Origin: Bordetella genomosp. 9
GTDB taxonomy: Bacteria > Pseudomonadota > Gammaproteobacteria > Burkholderiales > Burkholderiaceae_B
Length of the DNA stretch: 64,000 nt
Reading direction: 5' to 3'
Assembly (NCBI RefSeq): GCF_002261425.1
Contig: NZ_NEVJ01000002.1
Span: 1 to 64,000 of the forward strand
A model generated the notes under the pieces. That model searched no databases, had not been told where the DNA came from, and saw only the letters and a program-made list of their open reading frames with translations. A program made the translations under genes and the position numbers. Shown here piece after piece: positions 23,980 to 36,728 of this stretch. Every line of letters starts with the position of its first letter. Within the stretch, counting starts at the first letter, position 1.

Positions 23980-24306
23980 ATGATGAAAGGACAATTGGCA
24001 GGCTTGATGCGTCAAGCCCAGCAGATGCAGGAAAACATGAAGAAGGCGCAGGAAGCGCTGGCCGACATCCTGGTCGAAGGGACGTCGGGCGGCGGCCTGG
24101 TCAAGGTCACCATGTCCTGCCGCAACGACGTCAAGCGCGTCGCCATCGACCCGTCGCTGACCGGTGACGACAAGGACATGCTGGAAGACCTCGTGGCGGC
24201 CGCCTTCAACGACGCCCTGCGCAAGGCCGAGGCCACCTCGCAGGAAAAAATGTCCGGCGTCACGGCTGGCATGCCCCTGCCGCCGGGAATGAAATTCCCC
24301 TTCTGA
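23980..24306 (+). CDS. ybaB: YbaB/EbfC nucleoid-associated protein
   Basis: 108 residues. [20 protein letters not shown] and the [30 protein letters not shown] segment are diagnostic of the YbaB/EbfC family, dimeric DNA-binding proteins. A clear AAAAGGA site precedes the ATG. Its position between dnaX and recR is conserved and suggests a shared transcript. Confidence 0.95.
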   Translation: MMKGQLAGLMRQAQQMQENMKKAQEALADILVEGTSGGGLVKVTMSCRNDVKRVAIDPSLTGDDKDMLEDLVAAAFNDALRKAEATSQEKMSGVTAGMPLPPGMKFPF

Positions 24307-24388
24307 GCCCAGGCGGCGCGCCCGCGCGCGGCGGTCCCCACCAGGCGCCGCGGCATGCGGAATCGCCGTGCCGGCGCTCGTCCGACCC

Positions 24389-24997
24389 ATGGAACCTACG
24401 CTTCCCGAACCCGAACCCCTGCGCGCCCTGATCGAGGCGCTGCGGCGCCTGCCCGGCGTGGGCGTGCGCTCGGCCCGGCGCATGGCGTACCACCTGCTGC
24501 AGCACGATCCGCGCGGCGCGGATCTGCTCGGCCAGGCGCTGGCGTCGGCCGTGCACAACCTGCGGCACTGCGCCCGCTGCAACAGCTTCACCGACGACGA
24601 AATCTGCGCGACCTGCAGCAATCCCAAGCGGGATCCGTCGCAGCTGTGCGTCGTGGAAACGCCAGCCGACCAGAACATGATCGAGTCCAGCCATGGCTAT
24701 CGCGGGCTGTACTACGTGCTGATGGGACGCGTCGCGCCGCTGGAAGGCATAGGCCCGCGCGAGCTGGACTTCGAACGCCTGCTGGCCCGCGCCGGCGACG
24801 GCGTCGTCACGGAAGTCATCCTGGCGACGAACTTCACGGCGGAAGGCGAGACCACCGCGCATTTCCTCGGCGAAGCGCTGCGCGAACGCGGCTTGTCGGT
24901 GACCCGTCTCGCGCGCGGCGTGCCCGCCGGCAGCGAACTCGAATACGTGGATGCCGGCACCATCGCGTGGGCGCTGATGGAGCGCAAGGCAACATAA
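24389..24997 (+). CDS. recR: Recombination mediator protein RecR
   Basis: 202 residues from the ATG at 24389 ([20 protein letters not shown]); seven more codons are possible upstream. The helix-hairpin-helix ([17 protein letters not shown]), the four-Cys zinc site ([16 protein letters not shown]) and the Toprim domain ([22 protein letters not shown]) are all intact. RecR acts with RecF/RecO to load RecA at gaps. Confidence 0.95.
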   Translation: MEPTLPEPEPLRALIEALRRLPGVGVRSARRMAYHLLQHDPRGADLLGQALASAVHNLRHCARCNSFTDDEICATCSNPKRDPSQLCVVETPADQNMIESSHGYRGLYYVLMGRVAPLEGIGPRELDFERLLARAGDGVVTEVILATNFTAEGETTAHFLGEALRERGLSVTRLARGVPAGSELEYVDAGTIAWALMERKAT

Positions 24998-25048
24998 GGC
25001 GCGGGCCGCCAATGTCCGGCCCGCTCGAATCGCAACGGAGACACCGTC

Positions 25049-26284
25049 ATGTCCGCCTTGACCGGACTGAAAGTCCTTGAACTCGGCACGCTGATCGCCG
25101 GCCCCTTCGCGGCCCGCATGTTCGGCGAATTCGGCGCCGACGTCATCAAGATCGAAACACCCGATGGCCCGGACGGCAAGGGCGGCGGCGACCCGATCCG
25201 CACCTGGCGCCACCTGCACGAAGGCAATTCGCTGTGGTGGACCGTGCAGGCCCGCAACAAGCGCTCGGTCGCGCTCAACCTGAAAGACCCGGCGGCGCGC
25301 GAAGTCGCCTTGAAGCTGGCGCTGGACGCCGACGTCATCGTCGAAAACTACCGGCCGGGCGTCCTGGAGAAATGGGGCCTGGGATACGAGCAACTGCGCG
25401 CCCTGAATCCGGCCACCATCATGGTGCGGCTGTCCGGCTACGGCCAGACCGGCCCGCTGCGCGACCGGCCGGGCTTCGGCGCGATAGGCGAATCCATGGG
25501 CGGGCTGCGCTATGTGTCCGGCCATCCGGACCGTCCGCCCGTGCGGGTCGGCATATCGATAGGCGACTCCATCGCCGCGCTGCATGGCGTCATCGGCGCC
25601 ATGATGGCCCTGCGCCACCGCGACGCGACCGGCGGACGCTGGAATGGCACGTCGGGCGGGCAGGGGCAGATGGTGGACGTGGCTTTGTACGAGGCCGTCT
25701 TCAACATGATGGAAAGCCTGGTGCCGGAATACGACGTCGCCGGCGTGGTGCGCGAGCGCACCGGCGGTGCGCTGCCGGGCATCGTGCCTTCCAATACCTA
25801 CACCACGCGCGACGGCCAGAACATCGTCATCGCCGGCAATGGCGACGCCATTTTCCATCGCCTGATGCTGGCCATCGGCCGCGATGACCTGGCCCACGAT
25901 CCGGCGCTGGCGCGCAACGATGGCCGCGCCCGGCGCGTGGACGACATCGACGGCGCCATCCAGGCCTGGTGCGATACGCACAGCATCGACGAAGCCCTGG
26001 ACACGCTGCAGCGCGCCGATGTGCCGGTGGGCAAGATCTACAGCGTCGCCGACATGTTCAGCGATCCGCAGTTTCTCGCGCGCGGCATGATCGAGCAGCA
26101 TCGCTTCGCCGACGGCAGTCCGGTCAAACTGCCGGCGGTCACGCCCAAGCTGTCGGAAACGCCCGGCGGCACCCGCTGGGTGGGCCCGCGCTTAGGGGAA
26201 CATACCGAGGAAGTGCTGAAATCCCTGGGGTATGATGCTGCGGCTATCGCCGCCCTGGCCGCTTCGGGCGCCATCGGTACATAG
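25049..26284 (+). CDS. CaiB/BaiF family III CoA-transferase
   Basis: 411 residues. The N-terminus (LTGLKVLELGTLIAGPFAAR), KIETPDGPD, NKRSVALNLKDP and VIVENYRPGVLEKWGLGYE are typical. D173 in GDSIAALHG is the expected catalytic Asp that forms the acyl-CoA anhydride. It leads a likely operon with an NMT1/SsuA-type ABC importer (24-base gap to the binding protein), which suggests that the imported substrate is activated as a CoA ester. The substrate cannot be named. Confidence 0.9.
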   Translation: MSALTGLKVLELGTLIAGPFAARMFGEFGADVIKIETPDGPDGKGGGDPIRTWRHLHEGNSLWWTVQARNKRSVALNLKDPAAREVALKLALDADVIVENYRPGVLEKWGLGYEQLRALNPATIMVRLSGYGQTGPLRDRPGFGAIGESMGGLRYVSGHPDRPPVRVGISIGDSIAALHGVIGAMMALRHRDATGGRWNGTSGGQGQMVDVALYEAVFNMMESLVPEYDVAGVVRERTGGALPGIVPSNTYTTRDGQNIVIAGNGDAIFHRLMLAIGRDDLAHDPALARNDGRARRVDDIDGAIQAWCDTHSIDEALDTLQRADVPVGKIYSVADMFSDPQFLARGMIEQHRFADGSPVKLPAVTPKLSETPGGTRWVGPRLGEHTEEVLKSLGYDAAAIAALAASGAIGT

Positions 26285-26308
26285 GATTCACCACCTGGAG
26301 ACAAAAAA

Positions 26309-27355
26309 ATGTCCGTGACTCGACGTGATTGGCTCAAGCTTGCCGGCGCGGCAGGCGCCCTGGGCCTGACCCCCGCCATCGTGCGGGCGCAGAAGCTGGA
26401 AAAGAAGGAAGTCGCGATTGCCGTGGGCGGCAAGCCGCTGACCTACTACCTGCCCCTGACCATCGCCGAAGTCCGCGGCTACTTCAAGGATGAAGGCCTG
26501 GACGTCACCATCGCCGACTTCGCCGGCGGCGCCAAGGCCTTGCAGGCCGTGGTGGGCGGCAGCGCGGACGTCGTCTCCGGCGCGTTCGAGCACGCGCTGA
26601 ACCTGCAGTCCAAGGGCCAGTTCTATCGCGATTTCGTGCTGCAGGGCCGCGCGCCCATGATCGGCTTCGGCGTGTCCACCAAGAACATGCCCAACTACAA
26701 GTCCCCGGCCGACCTGAAAGGCAAGAAGATCGGCGTGACGGCCCCGGGTTCGTCCACCAACATGGTGGTGAACTTCTTCCTGGCCAAGCACGGCCTGAAG
26801 GCCTCCGACGTCTCCATCATCGGCGTGGGCGCCGGCGCCGGCGCCATCACCGCGCTGAAGACCGGGCAGATCGACGCGATCTCGAACACCGATCCCGTGG
26901 TGACGGCGCTGGAAAAATCGGGCGACCTGAAAATCATCGTCGACACCCGCACGCTGAAGGACACCCGGGAAATCTTCGGCGGCAACATGCCGGCCGGCTG
27001 CCTGTATTGCTCGCAGAGCTATATCGACGCCAACCCCAACACCGTGCAGGCCCTGGCCAACGCCATCGTGCGCGCCGACAAGTGGATCCAGGCGCAGCGC
27101 AACAACCTGGATGCCATCGTCAATGCGGTGCCGAAGGGCTATCTGCTGGGCGAACCGGAGGTCTACAAGGCTTCGCTGCAGGCCAGCATGGATGGCTTTT
27201 CGCCGGACGGCATAATTCCCGAGGATGGGGCCGCCACGGCGGTCAGGGCGCTGGCCGCCTTCGTGCCGGACTTCGATCCCAAGAAAGTCGATCCGTCCAA
27301 GATGTGGACCAACGAATTCGCCAAGCGCGCCAACCAGAAGTATCCGAATGGCTGA
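26309..27355 (+). CDS. ABC transporter substrate-binding protein (NMT1/SsuA-like, Tat-exported)
   Basis: 348 residues. The N-terminus MSVTRRDWLKLAGAAGALG carries a twin-arginine signal, with cleavage probably after VRA. VAIAVGGKPLTYYLPLTIAE, VTIADFAGGAKALQAVVGGSADV and KIGVTAPGSSTNMVVNFFLA are the periplasmic binding fold of nitrate/taurine/aliphatic-sulfonate importers. The stop overlaps the start of the ATPase gene. The ligand is unknown; the neighbouring CoA-transferase argues for a carboxylate rather than a sulfonate. Confidence 0.88.
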   Translation: MSVTRRDWLKLAGAAGALGLTPAIVRAQKLEKKEVAIAVGGKPLTYYLPLTIAEVRGYFKDEGLDVTIADFAGGAKALQAVVGGSADVVSGAFEHALNLQSKGQFYRDFVLQGRAPMIGFGVSTKNMPNYKSPADLKGKKIGVTAPGSSTNMVVNFFLAKHGLKASDVSIIGVGAGAGAITALKTGQIDAISNTDPVVTALEKSGDLKIIVDTRTLKDTREIFGGNMPAGCLYCSQSYIDANPNTVQALANAIVRADKWIQAQRNNLDAIVNAVPKGYLLGEPEVYKASLQASMDGFSPDGIIPEDGAATAVRALAAFVPDFDPKKVDPSKMWTNEFAKRANQKYPNG

Positions 27356-28154
27356 AGCAGCACTCGCGCTGGACAACATCACCTGCACCTTCGTTTCCCG
27401 GGAAGGTGATGCGCGCTATACCGCGGTCCGGGAAGCGAGCCTGTCCATCGCGCCCGGCGAGTTCGTGTCCGTCGTCGGGCCGACCGGCTGCGGCAAGTCC
27501 ACGCTGCTGAACGTCGGCGCCGGCCTGCTGGCCCCGTCGTCCGGCCAGGTGCGTGTGTTCGGCCAGCCGCTGTCCGGCATCAACAGCCGGGCGGGCTACA
27601 TGTTCCAGGGCGAGGCGCTGCTGCCCTGGCGCAATGCGCTGGACAACGTCACGGCCGGGCTGCAGTTCGCCCGCCTGTCGCCCCAGGAGTCCGCCGAGCG
27701 CGGCCGCGAATGGATGCGCCGCGTGGGGCTGGGCGGGTCGGAACACCGCTATCCCCACCAGATGTCCGGCGGCATGCGCAAGCGGGTGATGCTGGCGCAG
27801 ACGCTGATCCGCGATCCCGACATCATCCTGATGGACGAGCCGTTTTCCGCGCTGGATATCCAGACGCGCCAACTGATGGAAAACGAAGTCCTGGAACTGT
27901 GGATGGACAAGCGCAAGGCCGTGCTGTTCATCACGCACGACCTGGACGAAGCCATCGCCATGAGCGACCGCGTCGTGGTGCTGTCGGCCGGTCCGGCCAC
28001 GCATCCCATCGGCGAGTTCGTCATCGACCTGCCGCGCCCGCGCGACGTGGCGGAAGTCCGCACGCACCCGCGCTTCATCGAGCTGCACGCCGCCATCTGG
28101 AACGTGCTGCGCGAGGAAGTGCTCAAGGGCTATGCCCAGCAGAAACTGGCCTGA
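27348..28154 (+). CDS. ABC transporter ATP-binding protein (SsuB/TauB-like)
   Basis: 268 residues from the ATG at 27348, inside the end of the binding-protein gene (8-base overlap). Walker A GPTGCGKST, the LSGG-type signature MSGGMRKR, Walker B ILMDEPFSALD and the switch His in FITHDLDE are intact. It energises the importer formed with the next gene. The longer frame upstream is a shadow of the binding-protein gene. Confidence 0.92.
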   Translation: MAEAALALDNITCTFVSREGDARYTAVREASLSIAPGEFVSVVGPTGCGKSTLLNVGAGLLAPSSGQVRVFGQPLSGINSRAGYMFQGEALLPWRNALDNVTAGLQFARLSPQESAERGREWMRRVGLGGSEHRYPHQMSGGMRKRVMLAQTLIRDPDIILMDEPFSALDIQTRQLMENEVLELWMDKRKAVLFITHDLDEAIAMSDRVVVLSAGPATHPIGEFVIDLPRPRDVAEVRTHPRFIELHAAIWNVLREEVLKGYAQQKLA

Positions 28155-28193
28155 CGGCCGTAACGGAAGGCGCCTCGGCTGCCCCTGTCCACT

Positions 28194-28979
28194 ATGATCA
28201 AAACCGGTACCAAATCCCTGCGCATGTGGCAGGTTTCGCTCCTGGTCATCCTGCTGCTGGCCTGGCATATCGCGTCGCGCAGTCCCAATATCGCCTTTTT
28301 CTTCGGCCAGCCGCTGGAAGTCGCGCAGCGAATCTGGGCCTGGTTTGTCACCGACGGCGATATCTATCGCCATCTGTGGGTGACGCTGGCGGAAACCGTG
28401 CTGGCCTTCCTGATCGGCACGGTGGCGGGACTGGCCTGCGGCCTGTGGCTGGGGCTGTCGCCCAAGGCCAGCGCGATCCTGGACCCCTATATCACCGCCG
28501 CCAATTCCATGCCGCGGGTCATCCTGGCGCCGATTTTCGGCATGTGGTTCGGCCTGGGCATCTGGTCGAAGGTGGCGCTGGCGGTCACGCTGGTGTTCTT
28601 CATCGTGTTCTTCAACGTCTACCAGGGCGTGCGGGAAGTCAGCACGACGCTGCTCGACAATGCCCGCATGCTGGGCGCCGATCGCCGCCAGCTGCTGCGT
28701 TACGTGTACCTGCCGTCGGCCACCAGCTGGGTGTTCTCCAGCCTGCATACCTCCGTGGGCCTGGCTTTCGTCGGCGCCGTGGTGGGCGAATACCTGGGGT
28801 CGGCCAGCGGGGTCGGCTACCTGATCCTGCAGGCCGAAGGCACGCTGGACGTCAACACCGTGTTCGCCGGCATCGTCGTGCTGACCGCGTTCGCGCTGGT
28901 GCTCGACGGTATCGTCACCCTGGTGGAACGCCGCCTGATGAAGTGGCAGCCGCGCGCCGGAGAGACTGAGAAGCTGTAG
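28194..28979 (+). CDS. ABC transporter permease (SsuC/TauC-like)
   Basis: 261 residues with about six hydrophobic helices, starting MIKTGTKSLRMWQVSLLVIL. The EAA loop is recognisable near NARMLGADRRQLLRYVYLPSA. It completes the CoA-transferase/binding protein/ATPase/permease operon. A palindromic dispersed repeat follows immediately. Confidence 0.9.
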   Translation: MIKTGTKSLRMWQVSLLVILLLAWHIASRSPNIAFFFGQPLEVAQRIWAWFVTDGDIYRHLWVTLAETVLAFLIGTVAGLACGLWLGLSPKASAILDPYITAANSMPRVILAPIFGMWFGLGIWSKVALAVTLVFFIVFFNVYQGVREVSTTLLDNARMLGADRRQLLRYVYLPSATSWVFSSLHTSVGLAFVGAVVGEYLGSASGVGYLILQAEGTLDVNTVFAGIVVLTAFALVLDGIVTLVERRLMKWQPRAGETEKL

Positions 28980-28980
28980 C

Positions 28981-29059
28981 CCACCCCCCGAAGCGCTGCG
29001 CGCTTCCCCCCTCAAGGGGGGCGACGCTGGAGGACCGGCGGAGCCGGATCCTCGGCGTC
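28981..29059 (-). repeat. Dispersed palindromic intergenic repeat, copy 1
   Basis: It is built from GAAGCGCTGCGCGCTTC, CCCCCTCAAGGGGG and a GGATCC-containing arm. The same block occurs at 49516-49606 in the opposite orientation with few differences. Such REP-like elements are common between genes in Burkholderiales. Here it sits 2 bases after the permease gene and could serve as transcript end. Confidence 0.8.
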
Positions 29060-29159
29060 CCCGCCTTCCGGGGCCCGTCTCATCATGCGGACGGGTATCC
29101 TTGCACGGGCCGGAAAGCCTTGCCTGGCGCGGGTTTCCGGGGAAAAAGGCGGTTCAGGG

Positions 29160-29165
29160 TATAAT
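29160..29165 (+). promoter_or_regulatory. Probable -10 box of the carAB promoter
   Basis: A perfect TATAAT lies 40 bases before the carA start. No good -35 hexamer is found at 16-18 bases, so this is only a candidate. Confidence 0.4.
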
Positions 29166-29205
29166 CCCAAGGTTTGATTACTGAATTCTCAAGCCGGGGT
29201 TTATC

Positions 29206-30390
29206 GTGCTGCCGCAACTATTTCCAGGGGTTTTTTCCGAGGGGTCCGATGGAGTGCATCGGCCTTCTCCCGCTATTCTGGCCCTGGCGGACGGTACCGT
29301 ATTTCGCGGAATTTCCATAGGGGCGCCGGGCCATACCGTGGCCGAGGTCGTGTTCAACACGTCCATGACCGGCTACCAGGAAATCCTGACCGACCCCAGC
29401 TACGCCGGCCAGATCGTCACGCTGACCTATCCGCACATCGGCAATACCGGCGTCAACCATGAAGATGTCGAGTCGCGCCAGGTGTTCGCCTCCGGGCTGA
29501 TCGTGCGCGACTGCCCCGCCCGCGTGTCGAACTTCCGTTCCACCAGCTCGCTGCCCGACTACCTGAAGGCGCAGGGCATCGTCGCCATCGCCGGCATCGA
29601 TACCCGCAAGCTGACGCGCATCCTGCGTGAAAAGGGCGCCCAGGGCGGTTGCATCCTGGCGGGCGACGACGTCGACCGTGCCCTGGAGCTGGCGCGCGCC
29701 TTCCCCGGCATGGCGGGCCAGGACCTGGCCAAGACGGTGTCCATCGACAAGCGGGGCGAATGGTCGGAAGGCACCTGGCAGCTGGGCCAGGGCTTCAGCC
29801 ACCCCAAGGGCGACAAGTTCCACGTCGTCGCCTACGACTTCGGCGTCAAGAGCAACATCCTGCGCCTGCTGGCCGATCGTGGCTGCAGGATCACCCTGGT
29901 GCCGGCGCAGACCCCGGCCGAAGAAGCGCTGAAACTGAAGCCGGACGGCCTGTTCCTGGCCAACGGCCCCGGCGACCCCGAACCCTGCGACTACGCCGTC
30001 GACGCCACCCGCGCCTTCCTGGACCGCAAGCTGCCGGTATTCGGCATCTGCCTGGGCCACCAGATCATGGGCCTGGCGGTGGGCGGCAAGACCCGCAAGA
30101 TGAAGACCGGCCACCACGGCGCCAACCACCCCGTGCAGGACGTCAACAGCAAGCGCGTCTTCATCACCAGCCAGAACCACGGCTTCGAGGTGGACGCCGC
30201 CAGCCTGCCGAAGAACGCCCGCGTGACCCATATTTCCTTGTTCGACGGCACGTTGCAGGGCTTCGAACTGACCGACCGGCCCGCCTTCTGCTTCCAGGGA
30301 CACCCCGAAGCCAGCCCCGGGCCGCACGACATCCTCGTGCTGTTCGACAAGTTCATCAGCCAGATGTCCGGCCAAGCCAAGACTGCCTAA
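29206..30390 (+). CDS. carA: Carbamoyl-phosphate synthase small subunit
   Basis: 394 residues from a GTG start (then LPQLFPGVF). The glutaminase triad is visible: Cys in [16 protein letters not shown] and His/Glu in [15 protein letters not shown]. The N-terminal part ([38 protein letters not shown]) is standard. It supplies ammonia from glutamine to CarB for pyrimidine and arginine synthesis. carB starts 10 bases after its stop codon. Confidence 0.96.
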   Translation: MLPQLFPGVFSEGSDGVHRPSPAILALADGTVFRGISIGAPGHTVAEVVFNTSMTGYQEILTDPSYAGQIVTLTYPHIGNTGVNHEDVESRQVFASGLIVRDCPARVSNFRSTSSLPDYLKAQGIVAIAGIDTRKLTRILREKGAQGGCILAGDDVDRALELARAFPGMAGQDLAKTVSIDKRGEWSEGTWQLGQGFSHPKGDKFHVVAYDFGVKSNILRLLADRGCRITLVPAQTPAEEALKLKPDGLFLANGPGDPEPCDYAVDATRAFLDRKLPVFGICLGHQIMGLAVGGKTRKMKTGHHGANHPVQDVNSKRVFITSQNHGFEVDAASLPKNARVTHISLFDGTLQGFELTDRPAFCFQGHPEASPGPHDILVLFDKFISQMSGQAKTA

Positions 30391-30400
30391 AGATTGCACC

Positions 30401-33646
<3,246 letters not shown>

Positions 33647-33655
33647 AAGGCCCCG

Positions 33656-33681
33656 GGATCGTCGGTATGGATCGTCGGTAT
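33656..33681 (+). repeat. Tandem 13-bp duplication after carB
   Basis: GGATCGTCGGTAT occurs twice without spacer, 10 bases after the carB stop. This is probably a local slippage product. Confidence 0.7.
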
Positions 33682-33737
33682 CACTTCGGCTAACGCCAAG
33701 GACCAGAACGGTAATTCGCTGTGCGGTGGAGGTCGAA

Positions 33738-34637
33738 ATGAAATGGTGGATACTGGCGTTATTCATAGTCTGCGCGACGATCGTGCATTTCCGGGGCAGG
33801 GTGCGGCACCGCTTCGCCCGCCAGGCCCTGGACCATTCCACCTTTACCGCGCCCATCAATGTGTTCATGTACGCGTTCTCGCGCGTGCCGAACGAACCGT
33901 ACCTGGCGCTGTCGGAATTCCCGGAACTCAAGGTGCTGCAGCAACGCTGGCAGGACATCCGGGCCGAGGCGGAAGCGCTGTTTTCGGCGGGCCATATCAA
34001 GGTGTCCAACACCTATAACGACGCCGGCTTCAACTCCTTCTTCAAGAGCGGCTGGAAACGGTTCTACCTGAAGTGGTACGACGCCGACCATCCGTCGGCC
34101 CGGGCCCTGTGCCCGGTCACCACCAGCCTGCTGGCCGGCATCCCGTCCATCAAGGGGGCGATGTTCGCCGCGCTGCCGCCGGGCAGCCGCTTGCCCCGCC
34201 ATCGCGATCCGTATGCGGGATCCCTGCGCTTCCACATGGGGCTGATCACGCCCAACGACGCGGATTGCTATATCGACGTCGACGGCCAGACCTACTACTG
34301 GCGTGACGGCGAAGCGGTGGTGTTCGACGAGACCTTCATCCACTACGCCGAAAACAAGACCGACATCAACCGCATCATCCTGTTCGCCGACGTCGAGCGC
34401 CCCATGCGCTATCGCTGGGCGCAGGCGGTCAATCATTTCATCGGCAGTGTCCTGCTGCGCGCGGCGGCCTCGCCCAACCAGGAAGGCGACCGCACCGGCG
34501 GCATCAACCGCATCTTCGGTTCGGTGTATGCCGTGCGGCGTTTCGGCAAGCGCATCAAGAAGCAGAACAAGACCCTGTACTACGTGGTCAAGTGGGGCAT
34601 CGTGCTGGGTATCCTGGCCTGGATTTTCTGGCCCTGA
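33738..34637 (+). CDS. lpxO: LpxO-like aspartyl/asparaginyl beta-hydroxylase family protein
   Basis: 299 residues from the ATG at 33738, preceded by GGAGGT. An N-terminal membrane helix (ILALFIVCATIVHF) and a C-terminal one (GIVLGILAWIFW) flank the Fe(II)/2-oxoglutarate dioxygenase domain. RLPRHRDPYAG (H155, D157) and FIHYAEN (H202) supply the metal ligands. LpxO enzymes 2-hydroxylate a secondary acyl chain of lipid A. The membrane topology supports that, but the substrate is inferred from family. Confidence 0.8.
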   Translation: MKWWILALFIVCATIVHFRGRVRHRFARQALDHSTFTAPINVFMYAFSRVPNEPYLALSEFPELKVLQQRWQDIRAEAEALFSAGHIKVSNTYNDAGFNSFFKSGWKRFYLKWYDADHPSARALCPVTTSLLAGIPSIKGAMFAALPPGSRLPRHRDPYAGSLRFHMGLITPNDADCYIDVDGQTYYWRDGEAVVFDETFIHYAENKTDINRIILFADVERPMRYRWAQAVNHFIGSVLLRAAASPNQEGDRTGGINRIFGSVYAVRRFGKRIKKQNKTLYYVVKWGIVLGILAWIFWP

Positions 34638-34654
34638 CCACGGGCCGGCCCAGG

Positions 34655-35416
34655 ATGCGCCACGTCTTCATCACGGGAGCAAGCAGCGGGCTGGGGCAGG
34701 CGCTGGCGCGCCACTACGCGGCCCGCGGTATTTCGCTGGGCCTGGTCGGGCGACGCGAAGACGCCCTGCGGGAACTGGCCGGGTCATTGCCGGGATCGCA
34801 TGCCTGGTATGCCGTGGACGTGCGGGATCGCGCCGCGCTGCACGCGGCCGCGCGGGACTTTCTCGCGCGCAGCGGCGGCTTGGTGGACGGCGTGATCGCC
34901 AGCGCCGGGATCAGCGCCGGCACGCTCACCGAACAGGCCGAGGATTTCGCCGTTTTCGACGCCATCGTCCAGACCAATCTGCTGGCGACTGTGGCCACCT
35001 TCGAACCCTTCATCGATGCCATGCGCCGCGCGCGATCGGGCCGGCTGGTCGGTATCTCGAGCGTGGCGGGCATACGCGGCCTGCCCGGCGCCGGCGCCTA
35101 CAGCGCTTCCAAGGCGGCGGTCACGGTCTATTGCGAAAGCCTGCGCAATGAGCTGGCCGGCGACGGCGTGCGTGTCGTGACCATCGCGCCGGGCTACATC
35201 CGCACCGCGATGACGGCGCACAATCCCTATCGCATGCCCTTCCTGATGGACGCCGACGATTTCGCCGCGCGCGCGGCGATGGCGATCGAGCGCGGGCGCA
35301 GCTACACGGTCATTCCCTGGCAGATGGGCGTCGTGGCGAAGCTGATGCGCGCCTTGCCCGACGCCCTGTACGACAGGCTGGCGCGCAATGCGCCGCGCAA
35401 GCCGCGCCAGCGCTAG
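34655..35416 (+). CDS. Short-chain dehydrogenase/reductase
   Basis: 253 residues from the ATG at 34655. The Rossmann motif TGASSGLG, the ASAG motif and the catalytic Ser with YSASK are intact. The C-terminal part (IPWQMGVVAKLMRALPDALY) resembles membrane-associated lipid-type reductases. It starts 17 bases after the LpxO-like gene, suggesting joint expression. It ends convergently with the phosphatase gene (4-base overlap). Confidence 0.87.
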   Translation: MRHVFITGASSGLGQALARHYAARGISLGLVGRREDALRELAGSLPGSHAWYAVDVRDRAALHAAARDFLARSGGLVDGVIASAGISAGTLTEQAEDFAVFDAIVQTNLLATVATFEPFIDAMRRARSGRLVGISSVAGIRGLPGAGAYSASKAAVTVYCESLRNELAGDGVRVVTIAPGYIRTAMTAHNPYRMPFLMDADDFAARAAMAIERGRSYTVIPWQMGVVAKLMRALPDALYDRLARNAPRKPRQR

Positions 35417-36054
35417 ACGATATCGTCAGCCGACAGCGTGGCGATGTGCGTGACGTCGCCCCATCCCATCACATGCCATTTGCGGTTTTCCACCGCGAGC
35501 CGGTTCACGCCCGCGTTCAGCAGCGCGGCGTCGCGGGGGTGCGTGAGCGGTATGCCATGCGCATGGCGCCAGACGATGTCCAGCACCCCGCCATGGGTGA
35601 AGACGAGCACCCGGCCGCCGTCATGGCGCTCGGCGATGTCGTCGATGGTGGCGACGATGCGGTTGTGGAACTGGCGCAGCGATTCGCCGCCGTCCAGCGG
35701 GCGGTCGGGCTCGCGGCTCTTCCAGGCGGCGGCCGCTTCGGGCTGCTCGATGTCCAGGCGATCCATGGTGACGCCTTCCAGCACGCCGTAGCAGCGTTCG
35801 CGCAGGCCGGGCTCGGGCCGGACCGGCAGATCCAGGCGCGCCGCCGCCGGCTCGGCGGTATGCAGGGTGCGCTGCAGGTCGCTGCTGTACAGGGCGTCGA
35901 AGCCGCCGTTACGGGCGTCCTCGTCCAGGCGTTCGGCCAGGCGGCGCGCCTGGTTCGCGCCATGGGCGTTCAGCGGCGTGTCCTGCCAGCCTTGCAGCCT
36001 GCGGGCACGGTTCCAGTCGGTTTCTCCATGGCGGATCAGCCAGATTTCGGTCAT
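35413..36054 (-). CDS. Histidine phosphatase (phosphoglycerate mutase-like)
   Basis: 213 residues from the ATG at 36054 (MTEIWLIRHGETDWNRARRL). The RHG motif with catalytic His, SSDLQRTLHTAEP, the ERCYGVLEG acid and the second catalytic His in VFTHGGVLD are all present. It may be a cofactor-independent phosphatase of the GpmB/CobC group rather than a glycolytic mutase. The upstream open frame lacks domain content and was excluded. Confidence 0.88.
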   Translation of the reverse strand: MTEIWLIRHGETDWNRARRLQGWQDTPLNAHGANQARRLAERLDEDARNGGFDALYSSDLQRTLHTAEPAAARLDLPVRPEPGLRERCYGVLEGVTMDRLDIEQPEAAAAWKSREPDRPLDGGESLRQFHNRIVATIDDIAERHDGGRVLVFTHGGVLDIVWRHAHGIPLTHPRDAALLNAGVNRLAVENRKWHVMGWGDVTHIATLSADDIV

Positions 36055-36193
36055 GAGATTCGGGGGATAAAAGAGATGCGTAGACGCCGGCGCGTTCGGT
36101 CGATCGCGCGCCGCAAACCACGATAGTATCCACAAATCCCACGGTCGGCCGGCCGCGCAGGAAATCGGCGCCGGCCGCGCTGGCCCTGCCGTC

Positions 36194-36628
36194 TCAGGCA
36201 GTGATCGAGCCCTTGGCCGCCTCGGCCTGCTGCTGACGCAGGGCGGCGATCTGCGCCTGCAGGGTGGCGGCTTCACCGCTCAGCGCCTGCAGCTGTCCGG
36301 CTTTTTGCTCTTGGGGGATTGAACTCGCCGTCAGCCGCTGGATCTGCAACTGCACCTGGCGCAGCTGTTGTTCCAGCATCTTGATCGTACGGCTGATGGG
36401 GTCATCGCTTTCGCCCTGGTCGGCGGCCTGGGCGCCCGGCGCCGGCCTGGCCTGGAAGTTGGTGCTGCCGCGCTGGCTGTCGGCCGCTGGCGCATCGTTG
36501 CCACTGGCTGCGGCCGTGCCGACCGGCTGTCCCTTGGCGTCCGCTGTGTTCTCCTGCACCGAGCGGGGACCCAGCGGCGACGACACGTAGGCCGAGGCGA
36601 GCGTGGAGGAAATCACGGAAATCGTCAT
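36194..36628 (-). CDS. FlxA-like coiled-coil protein
   Basis: 144 residues, MTISVISSTLASAYVSSPLG. The disordered N-terminal half is rich in Ala, Gly and Gln. Residues 80-135 form a clear coiled coil (ISRTIKMLEQQLRQVQLQIQ and onward, QAQIAALRQQQAEA). This fits the FlxA-like family, of unknown function; the E. coli member is flagellar-sigma controlled. No flagellar gene is nearby, so the assignment remains moderate. Confidence 0.65.
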   Translation of the reverse strand: MTISVISSTLASAYVSSPLGPRSVQENTADAKGQPVGTAAASGNDAPAADSQRGSTNFQARPAPGAQAADQGESDDPISRTIKMLEQQLRQVQLQIQRLTASSIPQEQKAGQLQALSGEAATLQAQIAALRQQQAEAAKGSITA

Positions 36629-36728
36629 GTCAGTTCCTGGATAGCCTGATCTGAGTTACGGCACGCTACCGTAAAAACTTGAGCCCCGATAAACTTGCGG
36701 CCGATTCTTACATCAGCAGGGGGAAGAC

